Positions 59,101 to 64,000 of a stretch of 64,000 nt of DNA are shown here, one piece after another (positions within the stretch are counted from its first letter, which is position 1; each line of letters starts with the position of its first letter). The translations under genes and the position numbers were made by a program. The notes below the pieces were generated by a model, which was not told the origin of the DNA, made no database searches, and worked only from the letters and a program-made list of their open reading frames with translations. The stretch lies in assembly GCA_965243145.1 (NCBI GenBank), contig CBDEUB010000002.1, positions 2,542,001-2,606,000 of the forward strand, written 5' to 3'. Origin of the DNA: CBDBLK01 sp965243145 (GTDB taxonomy: Bacteria > Bdellovibrionota > Bacteriovoracia > Bacteriovoracales > Bacteriovoracaceae).

Positions 59101-60961
59101 GAGCGACCCCGTTGCTGGCCCCGTTGCCGACAGTTTGAGAATCCGGGCCATTGCTGGAAACTGCGCCTGGGACGGCAGTGGTAAAAAATTTTCTTACACC
59201 GGAACCCTGCCCTGCCAGGTCGCCGTGACCGCAAGCAAGACCGGATACCAGGACAAAACCGTACTCTTCAGCGTCACCCCCGCACCGGGAACCCAGACCG
59301 GCATTAGTTGGAGTGTGAGCGTCAGTGAAATGGTACCAGGAAGCGAATTGGTTCTCGAAGAACCCGCCGGTGCTGCCACTAAAGAATACGCCGTAGTAGA
59401 TGCCGGCAGCACCGGTTGCGCCTTCAAGGGCACCTCCGGGAATGATGCCCGCACTCTGACCGCCACCGCTTTGGGAATCTGCAAAGTCCACGCCCGAAGC
59501 GTGAGGCCAAATTATGTGACCTGGGTTTCTCCCATCTTGTCTGTCAAAGTGGGAACAGCGCAAACCCTCACTGTGCCGGCCAATCCTTACGGCAACAATC
59601 CCGCCACCAATCTCAATGTCCCCCTTGCCATTGTGAGCAAACCATCCGGCGGGCATGGCAATTTGGAGTACAGGTCGTCGGATGAAAATATCTGTACCGT
59701 AGACGCCAACGGATTGGTGCAGTCCGCTTTCCGGGCGGGGAATTGCGTTGTTTCCGCGCGCTGGTCGGGAGAGAATACCGACTATGTTGCCTCTCCCTGG
59801 GCAAATCTGGCGACGGTGAGTGTGACCATGTTGAATCAGGGACTCGCTTGGGATACTTCATCTGCGGAAGCGACAGGGTTTGAACTGCTTTTACCACAAC
59901 CCTCCGGCGGGGATATTTCGGCGGTCACCTACACCGTCACCGATGCGGGTAGCACCAGATGCGCTTTCAAGGGCGACAGTGGTGCCGATGCCCGCACCCT
60001 CAAATTTGCCAGCGCGGGAACCTGTCAGGTTGAGGCGGGCAGTGTGAGAAGGGGTTATGGTGAGTGGACTTCACCGGCACAATTGAAATTGCAGGGAAGT
60101 GCCTGGTATCCCGTAACTCAGGGAAAAGTGGGAGCCGATCTGGTGTTGGCGGAGGTTTCCGATGCCGATGCTTTGGCCACTGTCACCTACGCCATTACCG
60201 ATGCCGGAAGCACCGGATGCGCCTGGAAAAATGGCGATGCCGATTCCCACACCTTGACTTTTGCCACTGCGGGAACCTGTAAAGTCCAGGCGAAATCGGT
60301 TCATTCGGGACATGTCATCTGGAACTCCGGGGAAATTTCCATTGCCGTTTCCACTCTTGATACCCAATCGGGCATTGGCTGGAGTCCGGCGACGACCACC
60401 ACCGTAGTCGGCAGTGATTTGGTGTTGGACGCTGTTTCGGGTGAAGACTCCAGTGCCACGGTGACTTATGTGATTCTCGATGCCAGAAGCACCGGTTGCG
60501 CCTGGAAGGGCAATGCCAATGCCGATGTCCGCACTTTGACCTCCACAGGACATGGAACTTGTGTGGTGCGGGCAACAGTGGCCCGCAGTGGATACATCCC
60601 CTGGCAATCCGAGGCCCTAAAAGTCACCATCACGGGGAAGGCCCAAACATTGGTTCCCTCCGTTGATAGCCAAAACAGGCCCAATCTTTATGGTTCACAT
60701 TTTGTTCGACTAAGTAGTGCGCCTAGTAATCGGCAACACGGGGTTGTCAATCCTCCAGTGGGAGGGTATGGCGTAGTGGAATATAGAGTGAGCAGCACCC
60801 CCAACAATCTTTGTAATATCGATTCCAAAAGCGGAAAACTTACCAGGCGTCAATCTACCAGTGGTTCGTGTATTGTTGAGGCGCGCTGGAGTGGCGACAA
60901 TGTCTACCAACCTTCACTCTGGGTGAAAGTACAGAACACGGTACTTGTTCAAGCTTATTGA
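47117..60961 (+). CDS. Giant lipoprotein with Ig-like and RCC1 repeats (4,614 residues)
   Basis: ATG 47117 sits 6 nt after AAGGAG and gives MSWTILLTLMLVGLFSSC, a perfect lipoprotein signal; the open frame upstream to 46991 passes through the octamer array. A Gly/Pro/Ser tether (about residues 19-60) follows. Most of the length is two kinds of beta-sandwich repeat: about 90-residue units with GTQTGLAW, VTYEI, CAFKG and AGTCKVQA marks, and about 75-residue units with YGTSPAL, APTGG and GTCTIEARWSG marks, each with a conserved Cys pair. Two blocks of RCC1 propeller repeats interrupt them, at about 1545-1955 and 3557-3973. It is probably a surface-exposed fibre or adhesin. Its GGCC use is low compared with the rest of the window, suggesting a separate history. 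Confidence 0.87.
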   Translation: MSWTILLTLMLVGLFSSCGGGGGEGGGGAGGSSPPSTSPPSPRSPRPPGGGGGGTPAPIPINPWASVGTASISSSAPVTAIERQVEFGDGMTMSYDATDPENEEVCRIETAGGDSLSICMNLNDGEAEGDDFEGEITCSINGEEQADCDEVYQRLTAAGFSTSVALSPSVQGQTAAFSCEAGVFRGDKALECSDDWAVVANGEDGAGNGKTICRVHMTQETGRCLGAPKQVDTDNDGILDAEIAPQDLILEMQQTQWSGYASSYTNSGQVLINESIDPAALVDMPANAVLYFESRTPQVCSVDNDDDVANGTKGRVIPDPDISNKGMCHIVLKVEAPGFVDQVFERRIESVEDNDTSWDGYSAGGVLPIGEALMPNAPTNPIPTPFYIYNSATPNICRVDAGTGELAGLAGGNCRVRLTASSSTVPRGYLVREIISPPVAIRGEQSIVWMPVTSGVVGSNLQLDSVTGNAAGAVVTYEVVSPGTTGCNLVGQTLSFTGAGICRVRAIVTLSDYEDWGQVEEIVVSPGTQTGRSWTPTQSQGVVGTSLTLTAATGTGDADEVFYEISSNDDGSTSCAFERQTLSFSDAGTCTVRVRTERAGYDDWISADFAITVAAGTQSPAWSPQTVGTVGIPLTLNPVTNIDASATAAYAIVAGENTICTINGAVLTFVDDGTCTVQATVTRTGYTTWNSGGEDIGVAEGSISGVNWNPRAAFNAGDGSAALGGVTGTESGDTITYSVETQGGNCVFSDSTASTLGFDSPGICQVKVTVERDGYQDWVSPTFDIELVSAAPIVITWAGYTGGNVATVGVSAPGLSTPTYNPISPDDSAYEFISVPPGACSVDSTNGALTVSGVGSCVVTHTAEKSGSGNGRETVTVAIGPGAQTLTPGTPYTAPSTFAVGDTLVLGTAPTGAMESAGISYRSTDTAICTLASDGEVTATGAGSCVVQAQFAATANYNPSAWTQIFTVPVVRADQAAPAGTDVYGTSPALAARGTLKVQTAPSGGGGHGALTYASTTGTVCSVSAASGEVTALETGTCTITANWAGDANYNASPPLGVLSITISQGTQPAPAAAAAYGDNPTVKRGDTLAVASAPAGGAGTLAYTSTTTSICTVAGDGTVSGVSVGTCLISAQWPGDAHVAASDTVPLASIAVTRGDQAPPSASDIYGTSPTLSTGQALAVASAPAGGGVGGTPRGSPRYQSTTETLCSVTEGSGVITALADGNCIVQARWGGDAQFLPSPWVTMQTVAITPIAFEMARWGEFSGKLTVGGGTKRPSKSRAKIRRVDFTYALKQNEADCTLEDAASGEVRASAVAFADPYCTIVATASRAGYTPLTRDIAILLQAGTLAFATAPSYSGALSVGTTLTVQNAESNDDNGIAVTWDYTAGGERQGAPRSGVCSVSAAGEVSVETTARAGDACLVSATASAAGYADFQKETRLTLAPLSSSAISWSPPTSGTLGEDLALGAIVLPQNFPAGSHTRYRVTDAGTTNCYFRGNSGTLAHTLAFSAAGTCKVKAFNTHPLTQDWESSEHEITIRAGSAGTPIQVAVGKSFACALFGDNSLKCWGDNAKGQLGQGHMETLGDEPHEMGGALPFVDVSADGVGGVAQIVASHNADHICAILSDGRLKCWGDNTHGQLGLGDSGNTNHRGDGTGEMGSSLDAVNLGDGETAVKVALGKEHTCAILEDSDNNKTLKCWGRNNRGQLGYGNTTDLIVPASTTVNLRNDRDGDPFLIEEITAGVNYTCARSQDNEIKCWGRTGSQIHQNCVVGVSDVREPPAGVLNLNRDDNNIRHQAHAISAGSDFTCALLNGDKLMCWGQNDKSQIVANTSSICRPTRAPSIIRSNLDGVRAGTQHLCELSKTGIVSCRGHNDRGQIGIPNAQNSSTITYWASVGLGSGRTVSQLASGNGHNCALLDNGALKCWGGNGSGQLGLGDTGNRGDDNNEMGDNLPATPLLSEGLDIISSVAWASFPASAEVGGSVVLTAPTGTPALDDWSAAAVGGDCTWDENTETLAFSGVDTCVISLTAKKDGYAQRVEIFSVTPSPTSQTGIAWSPSQATGTVGTDLPLDAVTGADASATVTYEISDAGDTGCAFKGSSDPDDRTLIFLAAGTCQVIAKSSGENIEPWESPTPFSIAVKHPQTLTPPADAYGSTPTLIIPGTLVLQKFPRDGKKRPEFRPKDGDETYCKVDPHNGRVTPVAPGNCEVEVRWPEGTEYYASDWETLGTVAIQAPLQPQTGIAWSPSQNEGVVGEALELDAVTASDGNSAIEYLISSMGDTGCAFGSGDAQSKRTLSFSEAGTCTVQARSTLAGHFAWRSQTFSISVRHPQTLELPDDAPYGDNLNFFSGQTLALLNPPTGGDGALEFRTTAASANWCEVGPASGMVLGKGISQGDAQKDCVIEARWGETSTHYASEWATLATLTVLPPPDPLQTGLAWAASTAGQVGVELVLPPVTGADSSAVLTYTVSSPGTTACAWKDGDASTLTLIFTNAGTCVASVRSQLAGYQDWQASVSIAVAKGTQTGLAWAATTTAPAGKVGETTTLPAVTGADNGESVTYEKTTDAGNSICALSGRALTFSDSGTCIVQAVIARTGYQTLTLGPVSITVAKGTQTGLAWAAINTAPTGKVGETTTLPAVTGADNADSVTYAKTSDAGNSICTLSGRDLVFSDAGTCKVQALVARSGYDTLTLGPVSISVALGDLTGLSWSVGTTTFIKTATPVLAEVTGKQNGDTIVYAVTSQGSTSCAFGTGADVRKLAFTAAGTCKVQATLTRTGYNPWPSPEISLGITNADPVVIAWTGYGSGNNANKGKVGEAPPALQTPTLTPSDATPRYSTVSSGVCSVTSGGDLTITGKGDCVVKLTATPSDTNANVVTTSEITVAISRGDQSVTPANDPYGSSPDLKAGQGLALANAPTGQQESAATTYQSTDAAICAVDETDGEISAKKVGDCVVQAQFAQTANYEQTAWVQIASITIGKGTQVAPTASNPYGTSPALAVGGTLDIQTAPSGGGGHGGLEYESSFPAACTVDATSGQISGLKAQNCLVKVRWKGNDDYDASGFIDALTLTVGKGTQAAPTASSPYGSSPEVAVDADIVLDNAPTGGHGLPLYSSSDENVCGINSSNGTVRGVKEGTCQIKAHFRGDSDYLASPESTIATITVIKSNQDAPDASDIYGGSPTLITDGTLSLDTPPTGGGQEGDIEYRVLSTTSTICSVDSATGTVTALLDGTCTIEARWSGVDGEYNASPYATMQSFTIGKASIAGASWGSFSGNLKVGGATATPSASTFTTAGVGVSYAIKSGNTNCALESGGTTTGEVRANAVAITPGTPVYCVVVISAAKAGYNTKTQDIQIPLELGDLVLATAGFPTYTGTLSVGSAALNPQNPPATDDNNIALTWTYSVQGERFTAPQTGICAAVSGAVSIGNNARVGDVCKITATASATGYNDETSLVASINVVAATQSVTWNVPAATRSAAKIGGDLILPAPTGVPNGASVNYEVTDPGTAGCFFRFEGNKFSNKLGFTKPGTCKVKLVSTHGSYGPWNSPEVEITVAANTATVAQIVAGSESSHVNDDFTCARLSDGSLKCWGNNIEGQLGLGDFGDRIEVGSMLPFVNLGAGRTAAQIALGLANSCALLDDGSVKCWGRNTCGIMGVGHNNEEMSSPTTAVNLGQGKSATSVALKFSHACAILNDNTLKCWGAGHNGQLGNGKFDAHNPHGSGCSFNPVAVNVGNGKTVRQVAVGESHTCALLDDFSVKCWGRNQHGQAGRGASDSRYSRAGAAVQLGTSTDGLTLAVQSIALGHNHSCAITDGGGVKCWGLNDKGQLGIGNTDNKGTGNTDMSADLPFVNLGAERTATMLAAGIQHTCVLLDDGSVKCWGRNDVGQLGLGDTTDLHAPSATAIDLGTDDQNTHWVATQISASANFTCALLNNGRAKCWGGNTRGQLGQNHRDNLGDGAGEMGNGLPFIDLLGVDANHFTSLTWPSFPASATVGVDSSALSDPVAGPVADSLRIRAIAGNCAWDGSGKKFSYTGTLPCQVAVTASKTGYQDKTVLFSVTPAPGTQTGISWSVSVSEMVPGSELVLEEPAGAATKEYAVVDAGSTGCAFKGTSGNDARTLTATALGICKVHARSVRPNYVTWVSPILSVKVGTAQTLTVPANPYGNNPATNLNVPLAIVSKPSGGHGNLEYRSSDENICTVDANGLVQSAFRAGNCVVSARWSGENTDYVASPWANLATVSVTMLNQGLAWDTSSAEATGFELLLPQPSGGDISAVTYTVTDAGSTRCAFKGDSGADARTLKFASAGTCQVEAGSVRRGYGEWTSPAQLKLQGSAWYPVTQGKVGADLVLAEVSDADALATVTYAITDAGSTGCAWKNGDADSHTLTFATAGTCKVQAKSVHSGHVIWNSGEISIAVSTLDTQSGIGWSPATTTTVVGSDLVLDAVSGEDSSATVTYVILDARSTGCAWKGNANADVRTLTSTGHGTCVVRATVARSGYIPWQSEALKVTITGKAQTLVPSVDSQNRPNLYGSHFVRLSSAPSNRQHGVVNPPVGGYGVVEYRVSSTPNNLCNIDSKSGKLTRRQSTSGSCIVEARWSGDNVYQPSLWVKVQNTVLVQAY

Positions 60962-60983
60962 ATTGGCAGGGGCTGGCCGCGGG

Positions 60984-61139
60984 ATGAGAGCAAAAATGAT
61001 TGAGCAAAAGAGTGAAGAGGCAAGACGAGAAACACAAACACATCAATCGGGCGCGCAGTTGCCGGCGGCGGATTTTCCCGCTTTGGCCCGCTGGTGGATG
61101 GAACACAATCTGGAGCAGTGGTGGCACCGAGAGTTTTGA
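60984..61139 (+). CDS. Possible small protein upstream of a membrane protein
   Basis: A frame of 51 codons from ATG 60984, ending in TGA directly before the GTG start of the next gene. The product is charged, then Trp-rich near the end (LARWWMEHNLEQWWHREF). Its tight coupling with the next gene argues for reality, but there is no strong ribosome-binding site and I know no family. Low confidence. Confidence 0.35.
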   Translation: MRAKMIEQKSEEARRETQTHQSGAQLPAADFPALARWWMEHNLEQWWHREF

Positions 61140-61520
61140 GTGGCCACATGGATTAAAAAACTGACCGCAGAATCCCTGGCCAGGGGCCTGGTCAGGGCCT
61201 TGCTGGCCTACAGTGTGCTGGTCTTCATCGCCTATGTCGCCTTTATCGTGGCCTTAAGCTCTATGGGGATTTACCAGGGAGAATTTTCCTTGCTCTTCAA
61301 CCTGGCCATGTGTCTGTTGTTTTACGGCACCTTGGGCCTGCACCTCAGTCCCGGCATTGCGTGGTTCGGGAACAAGCGCACTGATCGCCGCTCTAACTTG
61401 GCCCTGAGTCGCACCCTGGCCCTGCTGGGTTCCCTGTCCACCGCCTTTCTGGGTTCCGCCTACTTCTATTTCGACTTGTTCAAAAACTATTGGCCAATCA
61501 TCTTCGCCACGGGTTCTTGA
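61140..61520 (+). CDS. Small inner-membrane protein of unknown function
   Basis: A protein of 126 residues, GTG start at 61140. Three membrane segments are likely: about 18-40 (LLAYSVLVFIAYVAFIVAL), 50-72 and 93-115, separated by a short basic loop (NKRTDRRSNLALSRTLALLG). The DNA for that loop, 61363-61418, is repeated with 7 changes at 63512-63567, outside any good gene. The family is unknown to me. It lies between the giant lipoprotein gene and the coiled-coil nuclease gene, on the same strand. Confidence 0.6.
   Translation: MATWIKKLTAESLARGLVRALLAYSVLVFIAYVAFIVALSSMGIYQGEFSLLFNLAMCLLFYGTLGLHLSPGIAWFGNKRTDRRSNLALSRTLALLGSLSTAFLGSAYFYFDLFKNYWPIIFATGS
61363..61418. repeat. 56-bp dispersed repeat, copy 1
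   Basis: Matches 63512-63567 at 49 of 56 positions without gaps. Here it is inside the small membrane-protein gene. Confidence 0.7.
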
Positions 61521-61620
61521 AGTAGCGGGGGCCTCGCTTGGGGCGGAATCCGCACCTCAAAAAGAGTTCTTGGCAAAGATTGTGGGTTTGTGTTACATTC
61601 GCCCCAAAGGGAGAAAATTT

Positions 61621-62430
61621 ATGAGCAGTGATAAAAAACCATTGACTTTTGATGACCTTGCCCGAGGTCAGCAAAAACTCCAGGAGTCCCAGCAAAAAAC
61701 CGAGGCATCCCAGCGAAAAACTGAAGAATCCTTGCGAGAATTAAAGGAATTCCTGCGGGAATCCCAGCGAAAAACCGAGGAATCCCTGCGAAAAACCGAG
61801 GAATCCCAGCGAAAAACTGAGGAATCCCTGCGGGAATCCCATCAAAAAACCGAGGAGTCCCATCGGAAAACTAAAGAAGGCCAGCGAAGGCTCCAGGAAT
61901 CCCTGGGAGAATTAAAAGAGTCCCAACTCAAAACCGAAGCGGCCTTGCGCAAAACGGACGAATTTGCCAATAGAACCTTGGAGGCGATCAATAAGGCCAG
62001 TGGCGACTTTAGAAACAAGTGGGGCCGCTTTATGCAAAATCTAGTGAGAGGCGATTTTGACAAACTTTTGCGTTCACGGGGCATCGAAGTGAGCGAAACT
62101 CACCAGACGATTAAAATTAAAAGAGCGGATGGAAGCATTAAGTGGGAATACGACCTCAAGGCAGTCAACGGACGAGAAGTGGTCTTTGCCGAAGTCAAAA
62201 CCAATTTAACTTCTGAAGATGTGGATCATTTGCTGGAAAAATTGGCCGATTTGAAATCTTGTACGGAATCCTATAGAGACAAAACGGTCTACGGTGCGGT
62301 GGCCTACCTCGACGAAGACGGTGCCGCCAAGTACGCCCAAAATCATGGCCTGTTCACCATTGAAGCGTTGGGTGCCAAAGAAGTGGCCACTCTCACCAAC
62401 CCGGAAGATTTTGTTCCCAGGAAGTTTTAA
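61621..62430 (+). CDS. Coiled-coil protein with a PD-(D/E)XK nuclease-like domain
   Basis: A protein of 269 residues from ATG 61621 (GGGAG upstream). Residues about 15-120 are a long coiled coil built from repeats such as SQRKTEESLRE. The C-terminal part has WGRFMQNLVRGDFDKLLRSRG, then KWEYDLKAVNGREVVFAEVKTNL with the Asp and Glu-x-Lys of a restriction-endonuclease-like fold, and a final strand-helix pair. Related coiled-coil/PD-(D/E)XK proteins (DUF3782-like) are common as uncharacterised genes. The imperfect repeats at DNA level allow length change. A likely promoter TTGGCA-17-TTACAT lies just upstream. Function unknown; nuclease activity is inference. Confidence 0.75.
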   Translation: MSSDKKPLTFDDLARGQQKLQESQQKTEASQRKTEESLRELKEFLRESQRKTEESLRKTEESQRKTEESLRESHQKTEESHRKTKEGQRRLQESLGELKESQLKTEAALRKTDEFANRTLEAINKASGDFRNKWGRFMQNLVRGDFDKLLRSRGIEVSETHQTIKIKRADGSIKWEYDLKAVNGREVVFAEVKTNLTSEDVDHLLEKLADLKSCTESYRDKTVYGAVAYLDEDGAAKYAQNHGLFTIEALGAKEVATLTNPEDFVPRKF

Positions 62431-62478
62431 TTGGGCCTGTAAAAGTGCCAGAATTGGCCATATCTTTTCCAGTTGCCG

Positions 62479-63444
62479 CTAGGATTTTTTTAAATCTTCA
62501 ATTTCTTTTTTTGTAAGGCCCGTGGTCTCCGAAATAATTTCAAGACTTATTTTTCTTTTGAGAAGGCCCAGGGCAATTTTCTTACGGCCTTCTTCCCGGC
62601 CCTTTTCCATACCCTTTTCCATGCCTTCTTCATGTCCTTCCTGTCGGGCGTAATCTTCTCGGGAAAGCTGGTCTCTCCTCTGCTTGTCCCGTTCGATGGC
62701 AATTTCTCTCAGTTCTTCGTCCTGGGAAATATCCCACAGGTGTTTGAGTGCATTGGCCATATCTCCCCCTTTTTTTAAAAATGTTTTACACTCTTCCACT
62801 CCAAGTCCGTCGGAATTTTTGAGCAAGTAAGACCACCCATCTCGGCCATTGTCCAATTTTTCTGCGCCCTTGGTAAACTTTCCCAGTTCCACGATGATAA
62901 AACACAAGTCCCGTGAAACCACTAGGTGGGGACTCTCTTCAGTCATTAAGCTGCACACATGGCGGTAGCGATCCTCTATGAATTGAAACTCTTTCAAATT
63001 TTTGGTGCTAAAAACCAGGGTATAAACTGGTGCCAGGATTTCGTATTCCCCCCCTTTTTTGATTTGTTCGGAGTAGAGTCTTCCCGAATAGGCCATCAGT
63101 CTTTTGATAAAATGAGTTTGCGAAGTGGTCTGCATTTCCACATTCACCATTTCCGTTTGCACACCCGAATCCGTCTCTCTGATAATTTCAGTTTTCAGGT
63201 CAAGAACGAACATTTTTCCCGATTCTCCTGGAATTTCGGAGATTCGACTGGGAGTGAGTTCGGGATTAAGGAGTTTGACATTGACAACGGAAGAACCCAC
63301 CGGCAGGGGGAGGAAGTGATTGAGCAGGGATTTTAAAAGGTCTTCGTTTTTGGCAAAATACGCCTTGAAGGCCAAATCATCGGTCAACCTCAAAAAGGCC
63401 ATATTTTTTAAGAATTGAGACAGTGCTTGGAGGTCTTGTTCCAT
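62479..63444 (-). CDS. Rpn-family (PD-(D/E)XK) recombination-promoting nuclease, second copy
   Basis: A protein of 321 residues, paralogous along its whole length to the one at 45653-46624. FVLDLKTEIIRETD and MVNVEMQTTSQTHFIKRLMA carry the catalytic Asp and the Glu-x-Gln; YSGRLYSEQIKKGGEYEIL, VYTLVFSTKNLKEFQFIED and FIIVELGKFTKG follow. The tail has a short series of GMEKG-type repeats instead of KEGH, and ends TTGLTKKEIEDLKKS. No duplication of the 3' end is seen here. Start ATG 63444; a TTGACA box lies at 63509-63504 on this strand. Confidence 0.85.
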   Translation of the reverse strand: MEQDLQALSQFLKNMAFLRLTDDLAFKAYFAKNEDLLKSLLNHFLPLPVGSSVVNVKLLNPELTPSRISEIPGESGKMFVLDLKTEIIRETDSGVQTEMVNVEMQTTSQTHFIKRLMAYSGRLYSEQIKKGGEYEILAPVYTLVFSTKNLKEFQFIEDRYRHVCSLMTEESPHLVVSRDLCFIIVELGKFTKGAEKLDNGRDGWSYLLKNSDGLGVEECKTFLKKGGDMANALKHLWDISQDEELREIAIERDKQRRDQLSREDYARQEGHEEGMEKGMEKGREEGRKKIALGLLKRKISLEIISETTGLTKKEIEDLKKS

Positions 63445-63511
63445 TTTTCAACCGAGTCCGAGTATTTTGCGACACATCCTATATTGGAAATTTTTTTGAT
63501 GCTTGTCAAGG

Positions 63512-63567
63512 GGTTCGGGACTAGGCGCACTGATCGCCGCTTCAATTTGGCCCTGAGTTGCACCCTG
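63512..63567. repeat. 56-bp dispersed repeat, copy 2
   Basis: Matches 61363-61418 (49 of 56). Its ends (TCGGGACTAGGCGCA and the complement-like TGCACCCTGTCCCGT) form an imperfect inverted repeat, 11 of 15 paired. It lies outside any gene I can support, upstream of the second Rpn gene. Confidence 0.7.
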
Positions 63568-63607
63568 TCCCGTGCTCTTTTCCCTGGAGACTTGAGCGCC
63601 GGAACCC

Positions 63608-63638
63608 AAAAAGACGGACACCGCAACAGGTGCCCGTC
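63608..63638 (-). terminator. Rho-independent terminator of the right-edge gene
   Basis: A hairpin with 10-bp arms (GACGGACACC at 63613-63622 and GGTGCCCGTC at 63629-63638, one mismatch), followed on the minus strand by TTTTT. It lies about 14 bp after the stop of the partial gene at 63652. Confidence 0.8.
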
Positions 63639-63651
63639 CAAATGGAAATGC

Positions 63652-64000
63652 CTAGAGTTGGAAATTTCGTGCGAGAGTGAGAGCGTTTAAAAGGTTGATG
63701 CAGCCTGTATCCATCCAGAGGGGTTGGTTTCTTGGGCCACGGCGAGGGCCTTGGCACGCTACCGCATGGCCAGACATCTTAACATTTTTGGCCCCACCGT
63801 CGTAAAGGGCACGCATGAAGGTTTTGCTGTAGGGAAGGATATAGTAGGCGCGAGTGTGTCTCTGGGGGAGGGGATTGGGTTGATTCGCCCACCTGGCATT
63901 TTTAAAAAATTTGGAAACATTTTTCACATTTCCCAATTGCCAACTGGCAAAGGCCCTGGCATTGCCGCTCAACACGGCATTTTCGTACATGCCGATGGCC
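63652..64000 (-). CDS. Protein of unknown function, C-terminal part (runs off the right edge)
   Basis: The minus-strand frame is open from the window edge to a stop at 63652, at least 115 codons. The visible part reads SGNARAFASWQLGNVKNV, then RHTRAYYILPYSKTFMRALY and MDTGCINLLNALTLARNFQL. It has no motif I can name. A convincing terminator right after the stop supports a real gene. The N-terminus lies outside the window; ATG at 63990 could also be the start. Confidence 0.55.
   Translation of the reverse strand, partial: AIGMYENAVLSGNARAFASWQLGNVKNVSKFFKNARWANQPNPLPQRHTRAYYILPYSKTFMRALYDGGAKNVKMSGHAVACQGPRRGPRNQPLWMDTGCINLLNALTLARNFQL

Noticed and set aside
61538..61610. Imperfect inverted repeat around the promoter of the coiled-coil nuclease gene
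   Set aside because: Arms of about 11 bp with a gap and about 50 nt apart; too weak to call an operator.
1..64000. tRNA genes or an integrase that could explain the insertions
   Set aside because: I saw no T-loop signature in a cloverleaf context and no tyrosine or serine recombinase motif; a proper scan would be needed to be certain.

Overview
The window comes from a Gram-negative (diderm) bacterium: it has a LolC/E-type permease, an RND pump with a TolC-like channel, five small outer-membrane beta-barrels, many lipoproteins, Rho, MiaB and a class A RNase P RNA. Core genes are moderately GC-rich and strikingly full of the tetramer GGCC. The mix of small paralogous lipoproteins, matrixin-like proteases and giant RCC1-repeat lipoproteins suggests a Bdellovibrionota/Oligoflexia-like lineage, but that is inference; no rRNA or tRNA is present to settle it.

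Layout. 1-6.5 kb: a partial FAD oxidoreductase, a structured 120-bp repeat, a Lol-type permease, a Panacea-type antitoxin with a putative toxin, and a beta-oxidation operon (fadI-fadJ). 6.5-15.1 kb: an orphan CopG-like antitoxin, an outer-membrane protein, aroA and aroB, and a toxin-antitoxin (TA) island holding two HigBA-like pairs, one BrnTA and one TumE/TumA pair, plus two paralogous secreted-protein genes, one of them nonsense-truncated. 15.1-20.6 kb: tolC-like, RND and aroC genes overlapping as one operon. 20.7-23.8 kb: three matrixin-like secreted zinc proteases with rnpB between the first two. 23.8-26.9 kb: a four-gene envelope/glutathione operon. 27.0-28.4 kb: an AT-rich TIR plus caspase-like two-gene operon, very likely anti-phage defence (type IV Thoeris-like). 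28.4-33.7 kb: an outer-membrane protein, miaB, rho, ruvX and mltG. 33.7-37.9 kb: a tandemly duplicated lipoprotein/beta-barrel module. 38-39.2 kb: a cysteine desulfurase. 39.2-61 kb: two giant RCC1-repeat lipoproteins (about 1,938 and 4,614 residues) on opposite strands, separated by an Rpn-family nuclease with a partially duplicated tail. 61-64 kb: small membrane and PD-(D/E)XK nuclease genes, a second Rpn nuclease and a partial gene.

The most unusual pattern is in the TA loci. A HigBA pair sits exactly between the present 3' end of aroA and a second, diverged copy of that 3' end. The larger TA island sits in the same way between two copies of the aroC 3' end. The orphan CopG gene lies between two identical 30-bp copies of the terminator region of the gene before it. 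In addition, all four toxin-first TA operons have sigma70-like promoters whose -10 box lies only 6-8 nt before the toxin start codon, which predicts leaderless toxin mRNAs, three of them with perfect operator palindromes. Together these suggest small TA cassettes landing at gene 3' ends by an unidentified process.
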